Below, in pieces: positions 35,509 to 44,410 of a DNA stretch of 64,000 nucleotides. Below the pieces are notes generated by a model. That model saw only the letters and a program-made list of their open reading frames with translations, ran no database searches and had not been told where the DNA came from. Both the position numbers and the translations under genes were made by a program. Position 1 is the first letter of the stretch; every line of letters starts with the position of its first letter. Source of the stretch: Luteolibacter algae (GTDB taxonomy: Bacteria > Verrucomicrobiota > Verrucomicrobiia > Verrucomicrobiales > Akkermansiaceae); assembly GCF_042683045.1 (NCBI RefSeq), contig NZ_JBHUIT010000016.1, positions 11,474 to 75,473 of the forward strand, written 5' to 3'.

Positions 35509-37170
35509 TTAGTTTTTGGGTAATTGAACCTTTTTCCTGAAAGATTCGGTAGGATAGCCGGCGCTTTCCACTAGAACGGTGATCTCCGGGCTGGTTCCCT
35601 TTTTCAGGGGCTTTCCGCAGACGATGCGGACGATGGATTTCTCAAACGGTTCAAGCGTGCGCACGGATCCCGTGCCGATCGTCCGGTCTCCGGATAACAG
35701 ACGCACGGTGGATGCCTTGGAAGCGATCTCACCGAAATTTTGGATTTCGACGTAGGCTACGGTGCCATCTGGGGTGAACTCGAACTTGGGAGAAAGCGGC
35801 GAGAGCAGGGGCACCTGAGCCTTGGTTCCAGGGAGGGCGGCCCAGCCAAAAAGAAGTTTTCCATCAGTGGATTTTCCCAGGAGCTTTCCGGCGAAATTTT
35901 CCTTGGTAATTCCGGTATCCTTTCCGGAAAATGTCAGAATGAGATCCGAGCCTACTTTCTCCGAGCTTATGAGCTTGCTGCCGCGGCCGTAATTTACTTC
36001 TTCCGATGCACCGAAACGGAGTGAGTCCAGATCGATGTCACGCTGTGGATCGAAGCCGGCCTCCGCACTAATGTTCACGCGGATTGCTTCCGTCTTTTCC
36101 GTGAGTCTTTGTTTATTGAGAACAGTGCACAAGCGGGGCACCGTCATCGGGATCACAATAAGCTTGGAGTTGTGGATGTCATTGGGCTGATCGAGTTTTT
36201 TCTCCGTATCAATGACGGCGAAATGGGCATGGGTAGGCCGGCCGTGATCGTCCTGCAGAAAGCGTAGACGCTCGAATTTATACCATTCAGATCTGGTTCC
36301 GTCCTCATAACGGGCGATGCCGGGAACATAGGCCTCACCTGGTTCCGATTTCCAATGAAAGCCGTCCTTCGAACGTAAGTGGTAGGCGATCCGCCCCTTC
36401 CAATCGTTCACAATGATGTGATACTGGATGTCGTCTTTCCACATGACAGGATCCTCGAAAATACCTTCGACCTTCGGGTAAACCGATTCCGAACTGACCT
36501 CAGACCAATCTTCTCCGCCGTCTTTGCTGGCCCAGATGTAGCCTCTCCTGGAGACCGCGATAAACGAGCCGTCATCTCGCGGGGCGAAGGAAAAATTTAC
36601 ATAATTTTTGAAAGCGTAACGCTCGCGCTTATCGAAGTTATAGGTGCCGGCTGTCCACGGCCCTGTCAGGCTTTTCGAGCTATAGAAGCGCCCGTGGGTG
36701 GAGTAGATCATATAATCTCCCTTGCGCGTGCGGTAGAGCTCCGGGTTATGGCCGGGACCGATTGTATCCTTGTAGGTATAAGGGCCCATGGGATCGTCCG
36801 CTTCCGCGTGGACAATGATGGAATCAAAGTATCCAAAGTGGCCGCGGGGCTCGTCCTCCGGCCAGCGGGAGCTATACAAGTGGTATTTTCCATCTTCTCC
36901 GAGAGTCGGATCACCACACCAGTAGGACCAGGCAGGATCTTCGATGCCATTGGAGATGTCCCGCGGTTTCACATTGTCGCCGCCCCAGGTGTCGGCTGTG
37001 AGCTCGTCTCTGACAGGCATGGGAAGAAAAAGATCTTTGAACTGTCCGCCCTGCACCAGATTTTTCCATTCGGGAGGACGCGGGCGCTCTGTATCATTCG
37101 CATTCGCCAAGGGAAGGAAGGCGGCAAAGGAAAATGCGAGAGTGAGAAAAATAGATTCGGAGGATTTCAT
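35509..37170 (-). CDS. Glycoside hydrolase, five-bladed beta-propeller (GH43/GH117-like)
   Basis: A 553-residue protein from the ATG at 37170 with a signal peptide (IFLTLAFSFAAFLPLANA). The five-bladed propeller pattern has a catalytic-type Asp in WCGDPTLGEDGKYHLYSSRW, GPGHNPELYRTRKGDYMIYS, FAPRDDGSFIAVSRRGY and IFEDPVMWKDDIQYHIIV. The last 150 residues form beta-sandwich domains. The exact family is uncertain. The RW-x-E-D and GHNPE blocks recall GH43/GH117-type enzymes that act on the non-reducing ends of algal galactan oligosaccharides. It begins a likely two-gene unit with the SGNH esterase and is divergent from the propeller gene at 37352. Confidence 0.78.
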   Translation of the reverse strand: MKSSESIFLTLAFSFAAFLPLANANDTERPRPPEWKNLVQGGQFKDLFLPMPVRDELTADTWGGDNVKPRDISNGIEDPAWSYWCGDPTLGEDGKYHLYSSRWPEDEPRGHFGYFDSIIVHAEADDPMGPYTYKDTIGPGHNPELYRTRKGDYMIYSTHGRFYSSKSLTGPWTAGTYNFDKRERYAFKNYVNFSFAPRDDGSFIAVSRRGYIWASKDGGEDWSEVSSESVYPKVEGIFEDPVMWKDDIQYHIIVNDWKGRIAYHLRSKDGFHWKSEPGEAYVPGIARYEDGTRSEWYKFERLRFLQDDHGRPTHAHFAVIDTEKKLDQPNDIHNSKLIVIPMTVPRLCTVLNKQRLTEKTEAIRVNISAEAGFDPQRDIDLDSLRFGASEEVNYGRGSKLISSEKVGSDLILTFSGKDTGITKENFAGKLLGKSTDGKLLFGWAALPGTKAQVPLLSPLSPKFEFTPDGTVAYVEIQNFGEIASKASTVRLLSGDRTIGTGSVRTLEPFEKSIVRIVCGKPLKKGTSPEITVLVESAGYPTESFRKKVQLPKN

Positions 37171-37251
37171 AAGATCGTGATTCGCTTGCACCGATGGGAT
37201 GTGCGGTAGGGCCAAGGTGGATAGAATACGTTATAGGAGGAACGGTTTTAT

Positions 37252-37276
37252 GTATAATTATCCGCATATATTATAC
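37252..37276. promoter_or_regulatory. Inverted repeat GTATAAT-N11-ATTATAC in divergent promoter region
   Basis: A perfect 7-bp inverted repeat with an 11-bp centre, within the 181-bp gap between the divergent GH43/GH117-like gene and the propeller gene. GTATAAT could also act as a -10 element in either direction. Its right side (37265-37285) resembles a stretch upstream of the GH2 gene (about 18658-18678; 16 of 21 bases alike by eye). Confidence 0.3.
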
Positions 37277-37351
37277 GTGGATTCCTTGGTCAGAGGCTCT
37301 GATCCCGTCTTGGAGATTGCGTGCACCTCAGCAAAATCGTAGGGATGGATC

Positions 37352-38584
37352 ATGATAAAATCTCAACTTGGCGCTCTGATGCCATCGGTGCGTTTCGCTG
37401 CGGCTATCTCTGTGGTTTCGGCAGGCTTTTTTTTGGGGCTCGGGGCAACGGCTGGAGCTCAGGATATGAAAAATAGGGCGGAGCCGGTTGGCTCAGCGGC
37501 TACCAGCGGTAATACGGTGACGGTCATCGCCCATGAGAAAGATGGTAGACATTTTGTTTTCGCGGGTGGTGACGGAGGTCGTCTGAATTCCTTTTCCCTA
37601 AGTGGAGAGGGGAAGCTTCTTCCGCTGGAAACGCTGGACCTGTGGAAGGGTAAAGGACCATCCCGGGGACTTGTGGCCGCAGTAATTGAAGGGAACGATT
37701 ACCTTTTTCTGGGAAACAAGGGGGGGAACGCCATTGAGGTTTTTCGCATTGGCGGAGACGGCGGATTGGAGCGCGTTTCCGTGACGCATGATACGGACTC
37801 GACGTTTCTGGGGAGTGTTATCACCTTGCAGGTGGTTCATTTCGATACGGGGTCATACCTTTTCGCCGGGGGCTTGGAGGAGACACCGGGAGTTTCGAGT
37901 TTCAGAATATCATCCGATGGTCAGCTGCATCATGTGCAGTCTATGAAGGACACGGATGAGATGTTTACCGATGGGATCATAGGGATGTCCACCCAGAGAG
38001 TCGGCGGAGCCACCTATGTTTTTGTAGATGGATTCCACGACAATGGCATCAGTTCGTTCCGGGTGACGGACGACGGAAAATTTACCAATGTGTCCAATAT
38101 CGGAGATGACGGGGAACTTTTTCTCAACGGAGCTTATCCGCTTACCTCGGTGAAGCTGGGGGATGAGACTTATGTTGTCGTCGGTCACCGCCACCACAGC
38201 TACTACAAGCGCAAAGGTTTTATCAAAGAGGAAAACCCACATTACCATGGGGATGGTGTTAGCGTTTTCAAAGTTGATCGGGAGGGGAAACTGGTGCCCC
38301 ACATGGCGCTGCGGGATGACGATAGCTTGCGGCTAAAAGGCCAGACGCGCATCGAGCTCATGAAGCTGGATGAAGGCCGGGCGCTCGTCGCGGTGGCATC
38401 GCGTGAAGAACAGGCCATCCAGCTCTGCGAGCTTGGTGCAGATGGCGTGTTGAAACCCGGTAAAATTATTGAGACGGGTTTCGAAATCTACAATGGCATG
38501 ACCTCTGTGGAAATAGGCGGGACCCGTTTCCTTTTGGCGGGGCCTTTGAAGGGCAAAGGATTGTATTCCTACGCCTTCGATTAA
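37352..38584 (+). CDS. Secreted beta-propeller repeat protein (lactonase/YncE-like), function unknown
   Basis: A 410-residue protein with a signal peptide ending near TAGAQD. It contains about seven repeats of roughly 50 residues with the pattern FVFAGGDGGRLNSFSLSGEG, LFLGNKGGNAIEVFRIGGDG, LFAGGLEETPGVSSFRISSDG, VFVDGFHDNGISSFRVTDDG, so it should fold as a seven-bladed propeller. The HRHHSYYKRKGF stretch is an unusual basic/His insertion. Lactonase-type catalytic residues cannot be assigned. It starts at an ATG preceded by an AGGGATGG ribosome-binding-like sequence. It may serve in sugar-acid metabolism or binding. Confidence 0.72.
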   Translation: MIKSQLGALMPSVRFAAAISVVSAGFFLGLGATAGAQDMKNRAEPVGSAATSGNTVTVIAHEKDGRHFVFAGGDGGRLNSFSLSGEGKLLPLETLDLWKGKGPSRGLVAAVIEGNDYLFLGNKGGNAIEVFRIGGDGGLERVSVTHDTDSTFLGSVITLQVVHFDTGSYLFAGGLEETPGVSSFRISSDGQLHHVQSMKDTDEMFTDGIIGMSTQRVGGATYVFVDGFHDNGISSFRVTDDGKFTNVSNIGDDGELFLNGAYPLTSVKLGDETYVVVGHRHHSYYKRKGFIKEENPHYHGDGVSVFKVDREGKLVPHMALRDDDSLRLKGQTRIELMKLDEGRALVAVASREEQAIQLCELGADGVLKPGKIIETGFEIYNGMTSVEIGGTRFLLAGPLKGKGLYSYAFD

Positions 38585-38593
38585 CCCGTGAGG

Positions 38594-38636
38594 AAAAAAG
38601 TGCCCGCTGCCGTTCCTCTGGAATGGCAAAGCGGGC
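38594..38636 (-). terminator. Rho-independent terminator downstream of rho
   Basis: A stem GCCCGCT / AGCGGGC, with further pairing GCC/GGC inside the loop, followed on the minus strand by six T. It lies 7 bp beyond the rho stop. On the plus strand it lacks a T-tract, so it probably serves rho only. Confidence 0.85.
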
Positions 38637-38642
38637 GGCCAT

Positions 38643-40667
38643 CTAGCGCAAGCCGCGGAGCAGGAATTCCGCGTTGGTCTTGGTGGGCTTGAGATTGTTC
38701 AACAGTGTTACGAGTGCATCGCCGATGGGCAGAGCTGAAAGCTGGCGGCGGACATCGATGACTTTAACGAACTCATCGGGATGATATAGTCTATCGTCGT
38801 TTCGTGTGCCGGACTGGGGAATGTGGATGGCGGGGAAAACCCGGCGCTCGGCGAGTTCCCGGTCGAGCCGGACTTCCATATTGCCTGTGCCCTTGAATTC
38901 CTCGAAAACCACATCATCGAGACGGGATTCCGTTTCCACAAGAGCTGTGGCCAGGATGGTCAGGGAGCCGCCGTTCTCAATGTTACGTGCCGTGCCGAAG
39001 AATTTGCGGGATTTCTGAAGTGCTGCGGGAGAGACACCACCGGAGCCGATCGGGCCGCCTTGCATGGCGGAATTGTGGCCCCGGGCGAGGCGGGTGAGGG
39101 AATCGAGAAGTAGAACAACGTGCTTGCCTTGCTCGACCATGCGTTGTGCGCGGGCAATCACCAGATCGGCAACCTGGGCATGGCGTTTTGGCGTTTCATC
39201 GAAAGTGGACGCGTAGACGCGTGCTCCAACGGTCTCTTCGAAGTCCGTGACCTCTTCCGGGCGCTCGTCTAAGAGCAGGATGACGAGCTCAATTTCCGGG
39301 TTGTTGGCTTTGATCGATTTGGCAATTTGCTTGAGCAAAATAGTCTTACCTCCGCGCGGTGGAGCCACGATCAAACCACGCTGGCCTTTACCAAGTGGCG
39401 CGATGAGATCAATCACCCTCACTCCGAGGTATTCCGTGCCTTCTCCTTCGAGATGGATGCGGGAATCCGGAAACATCGGGGTGAGTTTGTCGAAATCCTT
39501 CGGCTCGGACCAATCCGCGAGCGGGATTCCTTCTATCTCGAGGATCTCGGCGGTTGTGAGGTATTTGTCACGCTGCACCGGAGGGCGGACTTTCACCTTC
39601 ACTCGCTGACCGCTGCGGATGGCAGCATTTGCAAGCACCGGACCGCCGAGGTGGATGTCGTCCTGGGATGGCCGGAACGAGCGCTCCGGATCGCGGATCA
39701 TGGCAAAATGTTCTTTGCCAAACTCGACCACGCCCTCACAGGTGATGTTCGAGCCATTGGCGACAAAAAAGCAAATGATCTCGTAGATCAGTTGGGTTTT
39801 GGTGATGCCGCCCTGGATGCGGGCAGGGATTTCAGAAGCGATTTTTTGAAGCTCTGTGAGTGGCTTCAGGCGGAAGGCATTCAGATCAATATTCTCCGGA
39901 ACGGGATAGGGGGCGGCTTCCTCCTTTGGAGCAGCTTCTTCTTTTTCGGTTTGGGCCGGTGTGGGCTTCTGTTCCGCGACTTCGGCTGAGGAGGTGACGG
40001 AGGCTTCTCCGGAGGTGGCTGTTTCGGCCGGTGCCTCGGAGAGTTCTGGGGTATTGTCTGACATGGAAAGTGGTGGGAAAATTCTACAGAAACGCTGGAC
40101 TTGGGCCCGCAGTGTATCGGGCACTCCATCGTTCCAAAAAACGATATCTGCGCGGGCGGCTTTTTCCTCGATAGGTAGTTGGGCGGAGAGGATGGACTCG
40201 ATCAGGGAATCGTCCCAACCATTGCGGTCCTTGAGTCTTGCGACTTGGGTGGCACGTGAGGTGGAGACGACGATCGTCTGAGTTTGGCCAAAATCGAAGC
40301 CACTTTCAAAGAGGAGCGGCACATCAGCGAGGAAGCACCGCACGCCTTCTTTAGCTGCTTTTTCCCGTAGCGCAAGACATTCCTCCCGCACCAGTGGGTG
40401 AAGAACCGCTTCAAGCTCCTTGCGTTTCTCAGAATTCGCGAAAACCTCGGCACGCAGTTTTTCGCGGGAGATGAGCCCGCTTTCCCCATCGAGAATTTCT
40501 TTGCCGAAGAGGTCTGTGAGTTCCCTGATCACCGGCTCCGTATAGAGCAGGGATTTCACCGATGCATCGCAATCGAACACGACGATGTCCGGGACAAATT
40601 CTTGGAAAAGACTGAGAGTGGTGGATTTGCCAGTGGCGATGCCGCCAGTGAGAGCTAGGACTAACAT
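38643..40667 (-). CDS. rho: CoaE-Rho fusion: dephospho-CoA kinase followed by transcription termination factor Rho
   Basis: One uninterrupted frame of 674 residues from the ATG at 40667 (MLVLALTGGIATGKST). Residues 1-201 are dephospho-CoA kinase. From Met202 (ATG 40064, MSDNTPELSEAPAE) an Ala/Glu/Pro-rich linker leads into a full Rho: RNA-binding domain (CEGVVEFGKEHFAMIRDPERSF), Walker A (APPRGGKT), Walker B (VILLLDERPEEVTDFE), QSGTRNDD and the LLNNLKPTKTN end. No stop codon and no clear ribosome-binding site separates the parts. Either a bifunctional protein is made, or Rho (473 residues) also starts internally at 40064. The long frame extends farther upstream to 40835, but the first 56 codons have no family match. 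Rho is the hexameric helicase that ends transcription. Confidence 0.9.
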   Translation of the reverse strand: MLVLALTGGIATGKSTTLSLFQEFVPDIVVFDCDASVKSLLYTEPVIRELTDLFGKEILDGESGLISREKLRAEVFANSEKRKELEAVLHPLVREECLALREKAAKEGVRCFLADVPLLFESGFDFGQTQTIVVSTSRATQVARLKDRNGWDDSLIESILSAQLPIEEKAARADIVFWNDGVPDTLRAQVQRFCRIFPPLSMSDNTPELSEAPAETATSGEASVTSSAEVAEQKPTPAQTEKEEAAPKEEAAPYPVPENIDLNAFRLKPLTELQKIASEIPARIQGGITKTQLIYEIICFFVANGSNITCEGVVEFGKEHFAMIRDPERSFRPSQDDIHLGGPVLANAAIRSGQRVKVKVRPPVQRDKYLTTAEILEIEGIPLADWSEPKDFDKLTPMFPDSRIHLEGEGTEYLGVRVIDLIAPLGKGQRGLIVAPPRGGKTILLKQIAKSIKANNPEIELVILLLDERPEEVTDFEETVGARVYASTFDETPKRHAQVADLVIARAQRMVEQGKHVVLLLDSLTRLARGHNSAMQGGPIGSGGVSPAALQKSRKFFGTARNIENGGSLTILATALVETESRLDDVVFEEFKGTGNMEVRLDRELAERRVFPAIHIPQSGTRNDDRLYHPDEFVKVIDVRRQLSALPIGDALVTLLNNLKPTKTNAEFLLRGLR
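40065..40667 (-). other. coaE: Dephospho-CoA kinase module (coaE) of the coaE-rho frame
   Basis: A 201-codon segment with P-loop GGIATGKST, FDCDASVKSLL for the DxD substrate-binding motif, HPLVREECLALREKA, DVPLLFESGFD and the C-terminal AARADIVFWNDG segment, all standard for CoaE. It phosphorylates the 3'-hydroxyl of dephospho-CoA in the last step of coenzyme A synthesis. The length is that of a free-standing CoaE, so the module is complete. It runs in frame into Rho with no stop. Confidence 0.92.
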
Positions 40668-40827
40668 GGGTGAAATAGATGGAGCTGCGGGATGATGCCG
40701 GAATGCAGGGCGGAAGACTACGCTGCTGCGACCGGATAGTTCAAGCAACCAGCTCGTCGAGAAATAACGTTCTTTCTGGCGGAGCGCATGGAAAATTGTG
40801 GGTTCGCACCTCGTTCGTAGCTTGGAA

Positions 40828-42030
40828 CTACGCATTCACCTGAAAATCCCAGTGACGGGGCATTTCCCAGCTTTCGATTCGTTTGCGGAGTTCTTCACGT
40901 AGCGCTTTTTTATCATAATCATGGCTGACTCCGAGATGGGCGTGGATTTCTTCGAGACGCTCAAAATCCCGGCTTGGCGCCCGGGAAATCCTTGCAGTGC
41001 TCACGCCGGGGAGCTGGCGGAGGATCTTTTCAAGGCGCGCGGGGCTGACTTTTCGTCCGGCGACATTGATAGCAGCGCCGGTGCACCGTGTGAGGTGGAT
41101 TTCGCCTGCTGAATTGTGCCCGAGATCCCAAGTGCGATACGTTCCGGAAGTAAACTCACCGGGGAAAACCGGAAGATCCGAGCCGCTTGCCTGAGCGTCG
41201 CTGCGGACAGTAAGGTAACCCTCATGATTGCAATCCACGGTAATTCCCGGCAGGCAAGTCCCCAGATAAGTCTCTGTCGACCGGGGAGTGTGGCTGGCAT
41301 CAAAAGCGATCGCACCGGTTTCGCTGGTGCCGTAGAAATTGTGGATTTTCAGATTGCTTGAGGCGTGGATGGCTTGTTCCAGCTTCAATGAGAGCGGCGA
41401 GCCAGCACTCAGTGCCAGAGAGATCGCCGGATGAGAAGTGATGCCGGTCTGCCACCATGTTTTCCAGATCGCTGGAACGCCGGGTAGAAATATGGGACCG
41501 CCGCGTTCAAGTGCGGGATTGAGAAACATCGGCATCGGCCCGGGAGCAATGTCCAACGGGATCCCACGTAATAGCAAAGGCAGTGCCAGGCAGCCGAAGC
41601 CGTAGGAATGCGCCAGGGAAATGGCGGCAAGACCGCGTCTTTCCCGGTGGAGCCCGAGGCCTGACAGATTTCGCAACCCCTCGGCAAGCACTGCGGCCTC
41701 GTCGAAAAACAGGCTGCGTTCGATTCCGGAGGCTCCACAGGTTTGCTTGATAAGCACAGTGCCTGCCGGAACGTTTCCACGGATTGGGCGGATTTTGCTC
41801 TGTTCATTTTCCGCAAGGATCACTGGTTTCCTTGTCCGCCAGGCAGCGATAAGGGTTGGGAAAAATGCCAGTGAGGTGCCGATGGCGATCAACGTGTCCG
41901 ATGAGGTATCAACGGTGCGGGAGATGCTATCGATTTCTCCAAAAGTGATGCCGGAAGGTTTTCCATGATGCCAGAAGGCGATGTCGTCCCGATGGCGGGC
42001 GGCGATTTCATTCCAGTGTTCCAAGAGCAT
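40828..42030 (-). CDS. AMP-dependent acyl/aryl ligase (short form), lipid/polyketide cluster
   Basis: A 400-residue adenylate-forming enzyme, shorter than the usual 500 or more. The adenylation core is clear: HNFYGTSETGAIAFD, the YRTWDLGH acid position, and INVAGRKVSPARLEKIL of the C-terminal lid. The phosphate loop is unusual (QTCGASGIERSL in place of a TSGSTGxPK-type string), so activity may be altered. By family it activates a carboxylic acid as acyl-AMP and transfers it to CoA or to a carrier protein. It is divergent from the KS gene (81-bp gap) and probably loads a starter unit onto one of the two cluster ACPs. The 160-bp gap to coaE shows nothing I can identify. Confidence 0.85.
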   Translation of the reverse strand: MLLEHWNEIAARHRDDIAFWHHGKPSGITFGEIDSISRTVDTSSDTLIAIGTSLAFFPTLIAAWRTRKPVILAENEQSKIRPIRGNVPAGTVLIKQTCGASGIERSLFFDEAAVLAEGLRNLSGLGLHRERRGLAAISLAHSYGFGCLALPLLLRGIPLDIAPGPMPMFLNPALERGGPIFLPGVPAIWKTWWQTGITSHPAISLALSAGSPLSLKLEQAIHASSNLKIHNFYGTSETGAIAFDASHTPRSTETYLGTCLPGITVDCNHEGYLTVRSDAQASGSDLPVFPGEFTSGTYRTWDLGHNSAGEIHLTRCTGAAINVAGRKVSPARLEKILRQLPGVSTARISRAPSRDFERLEEIHAHLGVSHDYDKKALREELRKRIESWEMPRHWDFQVNA

Positions 42031-42111
42031 CCGACTGCCTACCTAGACACTTCCAATGGCCTTGCCAAGAGCAGGAATCCGGTCTTTCTTCCTTTTTCTT
42101 ACCCCGCCTCC

Positions 42112-43359
42112 ATGCAGAACTCTCCCGATTCAACGCAGAACTTCATACCGCGACGCGTGTTTATTACTGGCACGGGGATGATTTCTCCCATGGGCACCGA
42201 CTCGGCCGGGCACGTCGCCTCATTACGCGCGGGAGAAAATCATTTCCGGGAAATCGATTTTTTTGATGTTTCCAAGCAGCGGGTGAAAACGGCGGGCGTT
42301 GCGGATCTGGCGGACGATTTCGAGCATTTTATGCTATCGGAGCGGGAGGCTCGCGGGTTGGACCGTGGGACGCGGCTCCTACTGCATGCGACAGCCCAGG
42401 CGATGAACTCCGCAAAACTGGACAATGTGTCTCCGGAAACAGGTTTCATTGTCGGGACTTCTGCGGGGGCGATGCCCGTGGGCGAGGAATATTACAAAAT
42501 CGCTGCTCGGGATGGAGAGCGCAGAGGTCAGTTCCGGCGGGTGGAAAACTACCAGGCGCAGCGGCAGGCTGGGGCGGTGCAACGGGCTTTGGGCTTTCGG
42601 GCGCAGACATTGATTATTTCCAATGCGTGCGCATCCGGTGCAAATGCGATCGGTCACGCTTATCATCAGATTCGCTCTGGACGTAAATCACTGGCGTTGG
42701 CTGGTGGTTACGATGCTCTCTGCCAGCTGGTGTTTGCAGGGTTTGACGCCCTCCAGGCGCTTGCGGAGTCCGGAATTCCACGGCCATTCGATGCAGCGCG
42801 GGACGGCCTGGCACTCGGTGAAGGCGCTGCGATGTTTGTTTTGGAAAGCGAGGAAAGCATGCTCGACCGGGGAGCGGTGCCGCTCGTGGAAATCTGCGGG
42901 TATGGAATGGCGACCGATCTCCATCATCTCACACAGCCGCATCCCGAGGGCAATGCTGCGGTGCGCTCAATGACAGGCGCCTGCCGCCAGGCGGGAATGG
43001 AACCGCGGGAGATCGACTATATCAATTCCCACGGCACAGGCACTCCGCTAAACGATGTTGCCGAAGCGAATGCCATCACCGAATGGGCGGGCGAGGATGC
43101 AAAACAGATCTCCGTTAGCTCGACGAAATCCGCGATGGGCCACTTGCTCGGCGGTGCTGGTGCCATAGAATCCGCAATCTGCCTGCTGGCACTGAAAAAT
43201 CAGCTTCTTCCTGCAAGCCTCAATATCCGTGAAGCGGATCCCGCATGCCGCTTCGATCTCGTCCGCGAGCCCCGTGAAGCTGCCCTCAATGTGGCGCTGA
43301 CAAATTCCTTCGGGTTCGGTGGCTCCAACGCATCCCTGATTTTCCGAAATGCAAGCTAA
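42112..43359 (+). CDS. Beta-ketoacyl-ACP synthase (FabF/KAS II-like)
   Basis: A 415-residue protein from the ATG at 42112 (MQNSPDSTQNFIPRRVFITGTG); longer in-frame starts run back through the divergent promoter region and are rejected. Catalytic residues are present: Cys173 (SNACASGAN), His307 (NSHGTGTP), Lys339 and His344 (STKSAMGH). FGFGGSNASLIF closes the family pattern. It performs decarboxylative Claisen condensation with malonyl-ACP. It overlaps the next gene by 11 nt. As the first gene of an eight-gene plus-strand unit it is the chain-extending enzyme of a dedicated type II system, distinct from the housekeeping FAS. Confidence 0.94.
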   Translation: MQNSPDSTQNFIPRRVFITGTGMISPMGTDSAGHVASLRAGENHFREIDFFDVSKQRVKTAGVADLADDFEHFMLSEREARGLDRGTRLLLHATAQAMNSAKLDNVSPETGFIVGTSAGAMPVGEEYYKIAARDGERRGQFRRVENYQAQRQAGAVQRALGFRAQTLIISNACASGANAIGHAYHQIRSGRKSLALAGGYDALCQLVFAGFDALQALAESGIPRPFDAARDGLALGEGAAMFVLESEESMLDRGAVPLVEICGYGMATDLHHLTQPHPEGNAAVRSMTGACRQAGMEPREIDYINSHGTGTPLNDVAEANAITEWAGEDAKQISVSSTKSAMGHLLGGAGAIESAICLLALKNQLLPASLNIREADPACRFDLVREPREAALNVALTNSFGFGGSNASLIFRNAS

Positions 43360-44410
43360 GCAAAACGTGCGCGATTTCTCCCCGCAGTTCCATCTCTTCG
43401 TCCATGGTCATGGCGCGGTTTCCTCTGCCGGGATCAATGCACAGGCGCTGTATCGCGCCTGTGCCGGAAGAGAACTCATTCCGACAATCGAGCTGGAGCG
43501 GAAAGCGGGTGAAAAGACGATTTCCTATTCGCATCGGCCGGTCGACGCCAAAGCTTTGCGTGCTGCGATGCCAAAGCACGCCCGTCTGCGTCGCGCCAGT
43601 AATGTTTCCAAATATGCGGTAACGGCAGCCCATGAAGCGATCGGTCCCGAGCGGCTGGAGAGGATGAAAAACGGTCAGTTAAGGATCGGGATTGTTCTTA
43701 CCTTTTTGAACGGCTGCGTGAACTATTCCAACCGCTTTTTCAGCGAGGTTCTCGAGGATCCGAATTTTGCCAGCCCGATACTTTTTCCTGAAACGGTCTT
43801 CAACGCGCCAGCGAGCCACATTGCAGCATATTTGGAATGCGATGGTCCGGTCTACACGCTGATCGGAGATTCCGCGACCTGGTTCTCGGCGCTGAATGTG
43901 GCGGAGGAATGGATCTCCAGCGATCAAGTGGATGGGTGTCTTGTGCTTTGCGCGGAAGAAATCGATTGGCTAACGCTGGAAGGCTTACGGTATTATTCGC
44001 GGAACCTGATTGCAACCGAAGGCGCTGCGGCGGTCTATGTGGAGGCGCGGCCATCCGCTATCTCCGTGGAAAATATCCACGGCCCGTATTCCTACAATGA
44101 TAATACTCAGCGTCGGATCGCCGTGGCTGATGCGTGGGATGCGGTGGAGAAAGGTGGGGGCGGAGTTCTCATCGACGGGCTGACCCATGTCCCACGCCTG
44201 GATCGTGACGAGCTGTCCGCGACAGAGAGCTGGGAAGGCGAGCGGATAAGTCCGGCCGGAATTTTGGGAGAGGGAATGGGTATCCGCTGTGGCTTTCAGA
44301 CGGTGGCTGCCATAGAGGCACTTTATGCCGGCCATGAGTCGGCATTGGTTCTGGCCAGCGGAGGGAATCAACACGCCTTTTCCGCGAAATTTACACGAAG
44401 CAATCCATGA
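43349..44410 (+). CDS. KS homologue without catalytic Cys (chain-length-factor-like)
   Basis: A 353-residue thiolase-fold protein. The nucleophile-elbow region reads LIGDSATWFSAL, where active enzymes have D-[TS]-A-C-S; Thr177 stands in the Cys place. The HGTGT and K-x-x-x-GH motifs are absent; GILGEGMGIRCGFQTVAAIEAL occupies the second place. It overlaps the active KS gene, so the two are probably translationally coupled and form a KS-CLF-type heterodimer that sets chain length, as in aromatic polyketide and aryl-polyene systems. That pairing is inference. Overlap with the next gene is 4 nt. Confidence 0.8.
   Translation: MQAKQNVRDFSPQFHLFVHGHGAVSSAGINAQALYRACAGRELIPTIELERKAGEKTISYSHRPVDAKALRAAMPKHARLRRASNVSKYAVTAAHEAIGPERLERMKNGQLRIGIVLTFLNGCVNYSNRFFSEVLEDPNFASPILFPETVFNAPASHIAAYLECDGPVYTLIGDSATWFSALNVAEEWISSDQVDGCLVLCAEEIDWLTLEGLRYYSRNLIATEGAAAVYVEARPSAISVENIHGPYSYNDNTQRRIAVADAWDAVEKGGGGVLIDGLTHVPRLDRDELSATESWEGERISPAGILGEGMGIRCGFQTVAAIEALYAGHESALVLASGGNQHAFSAKFTRSNP

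Noticed and set aside
40668..40835. In-frame upstream extension of the coaE-rho frame
   Set aside because: The 56 codons have no CoaE similarity; the P-loop protein normally begins within a few residues of MLVLALTGG.
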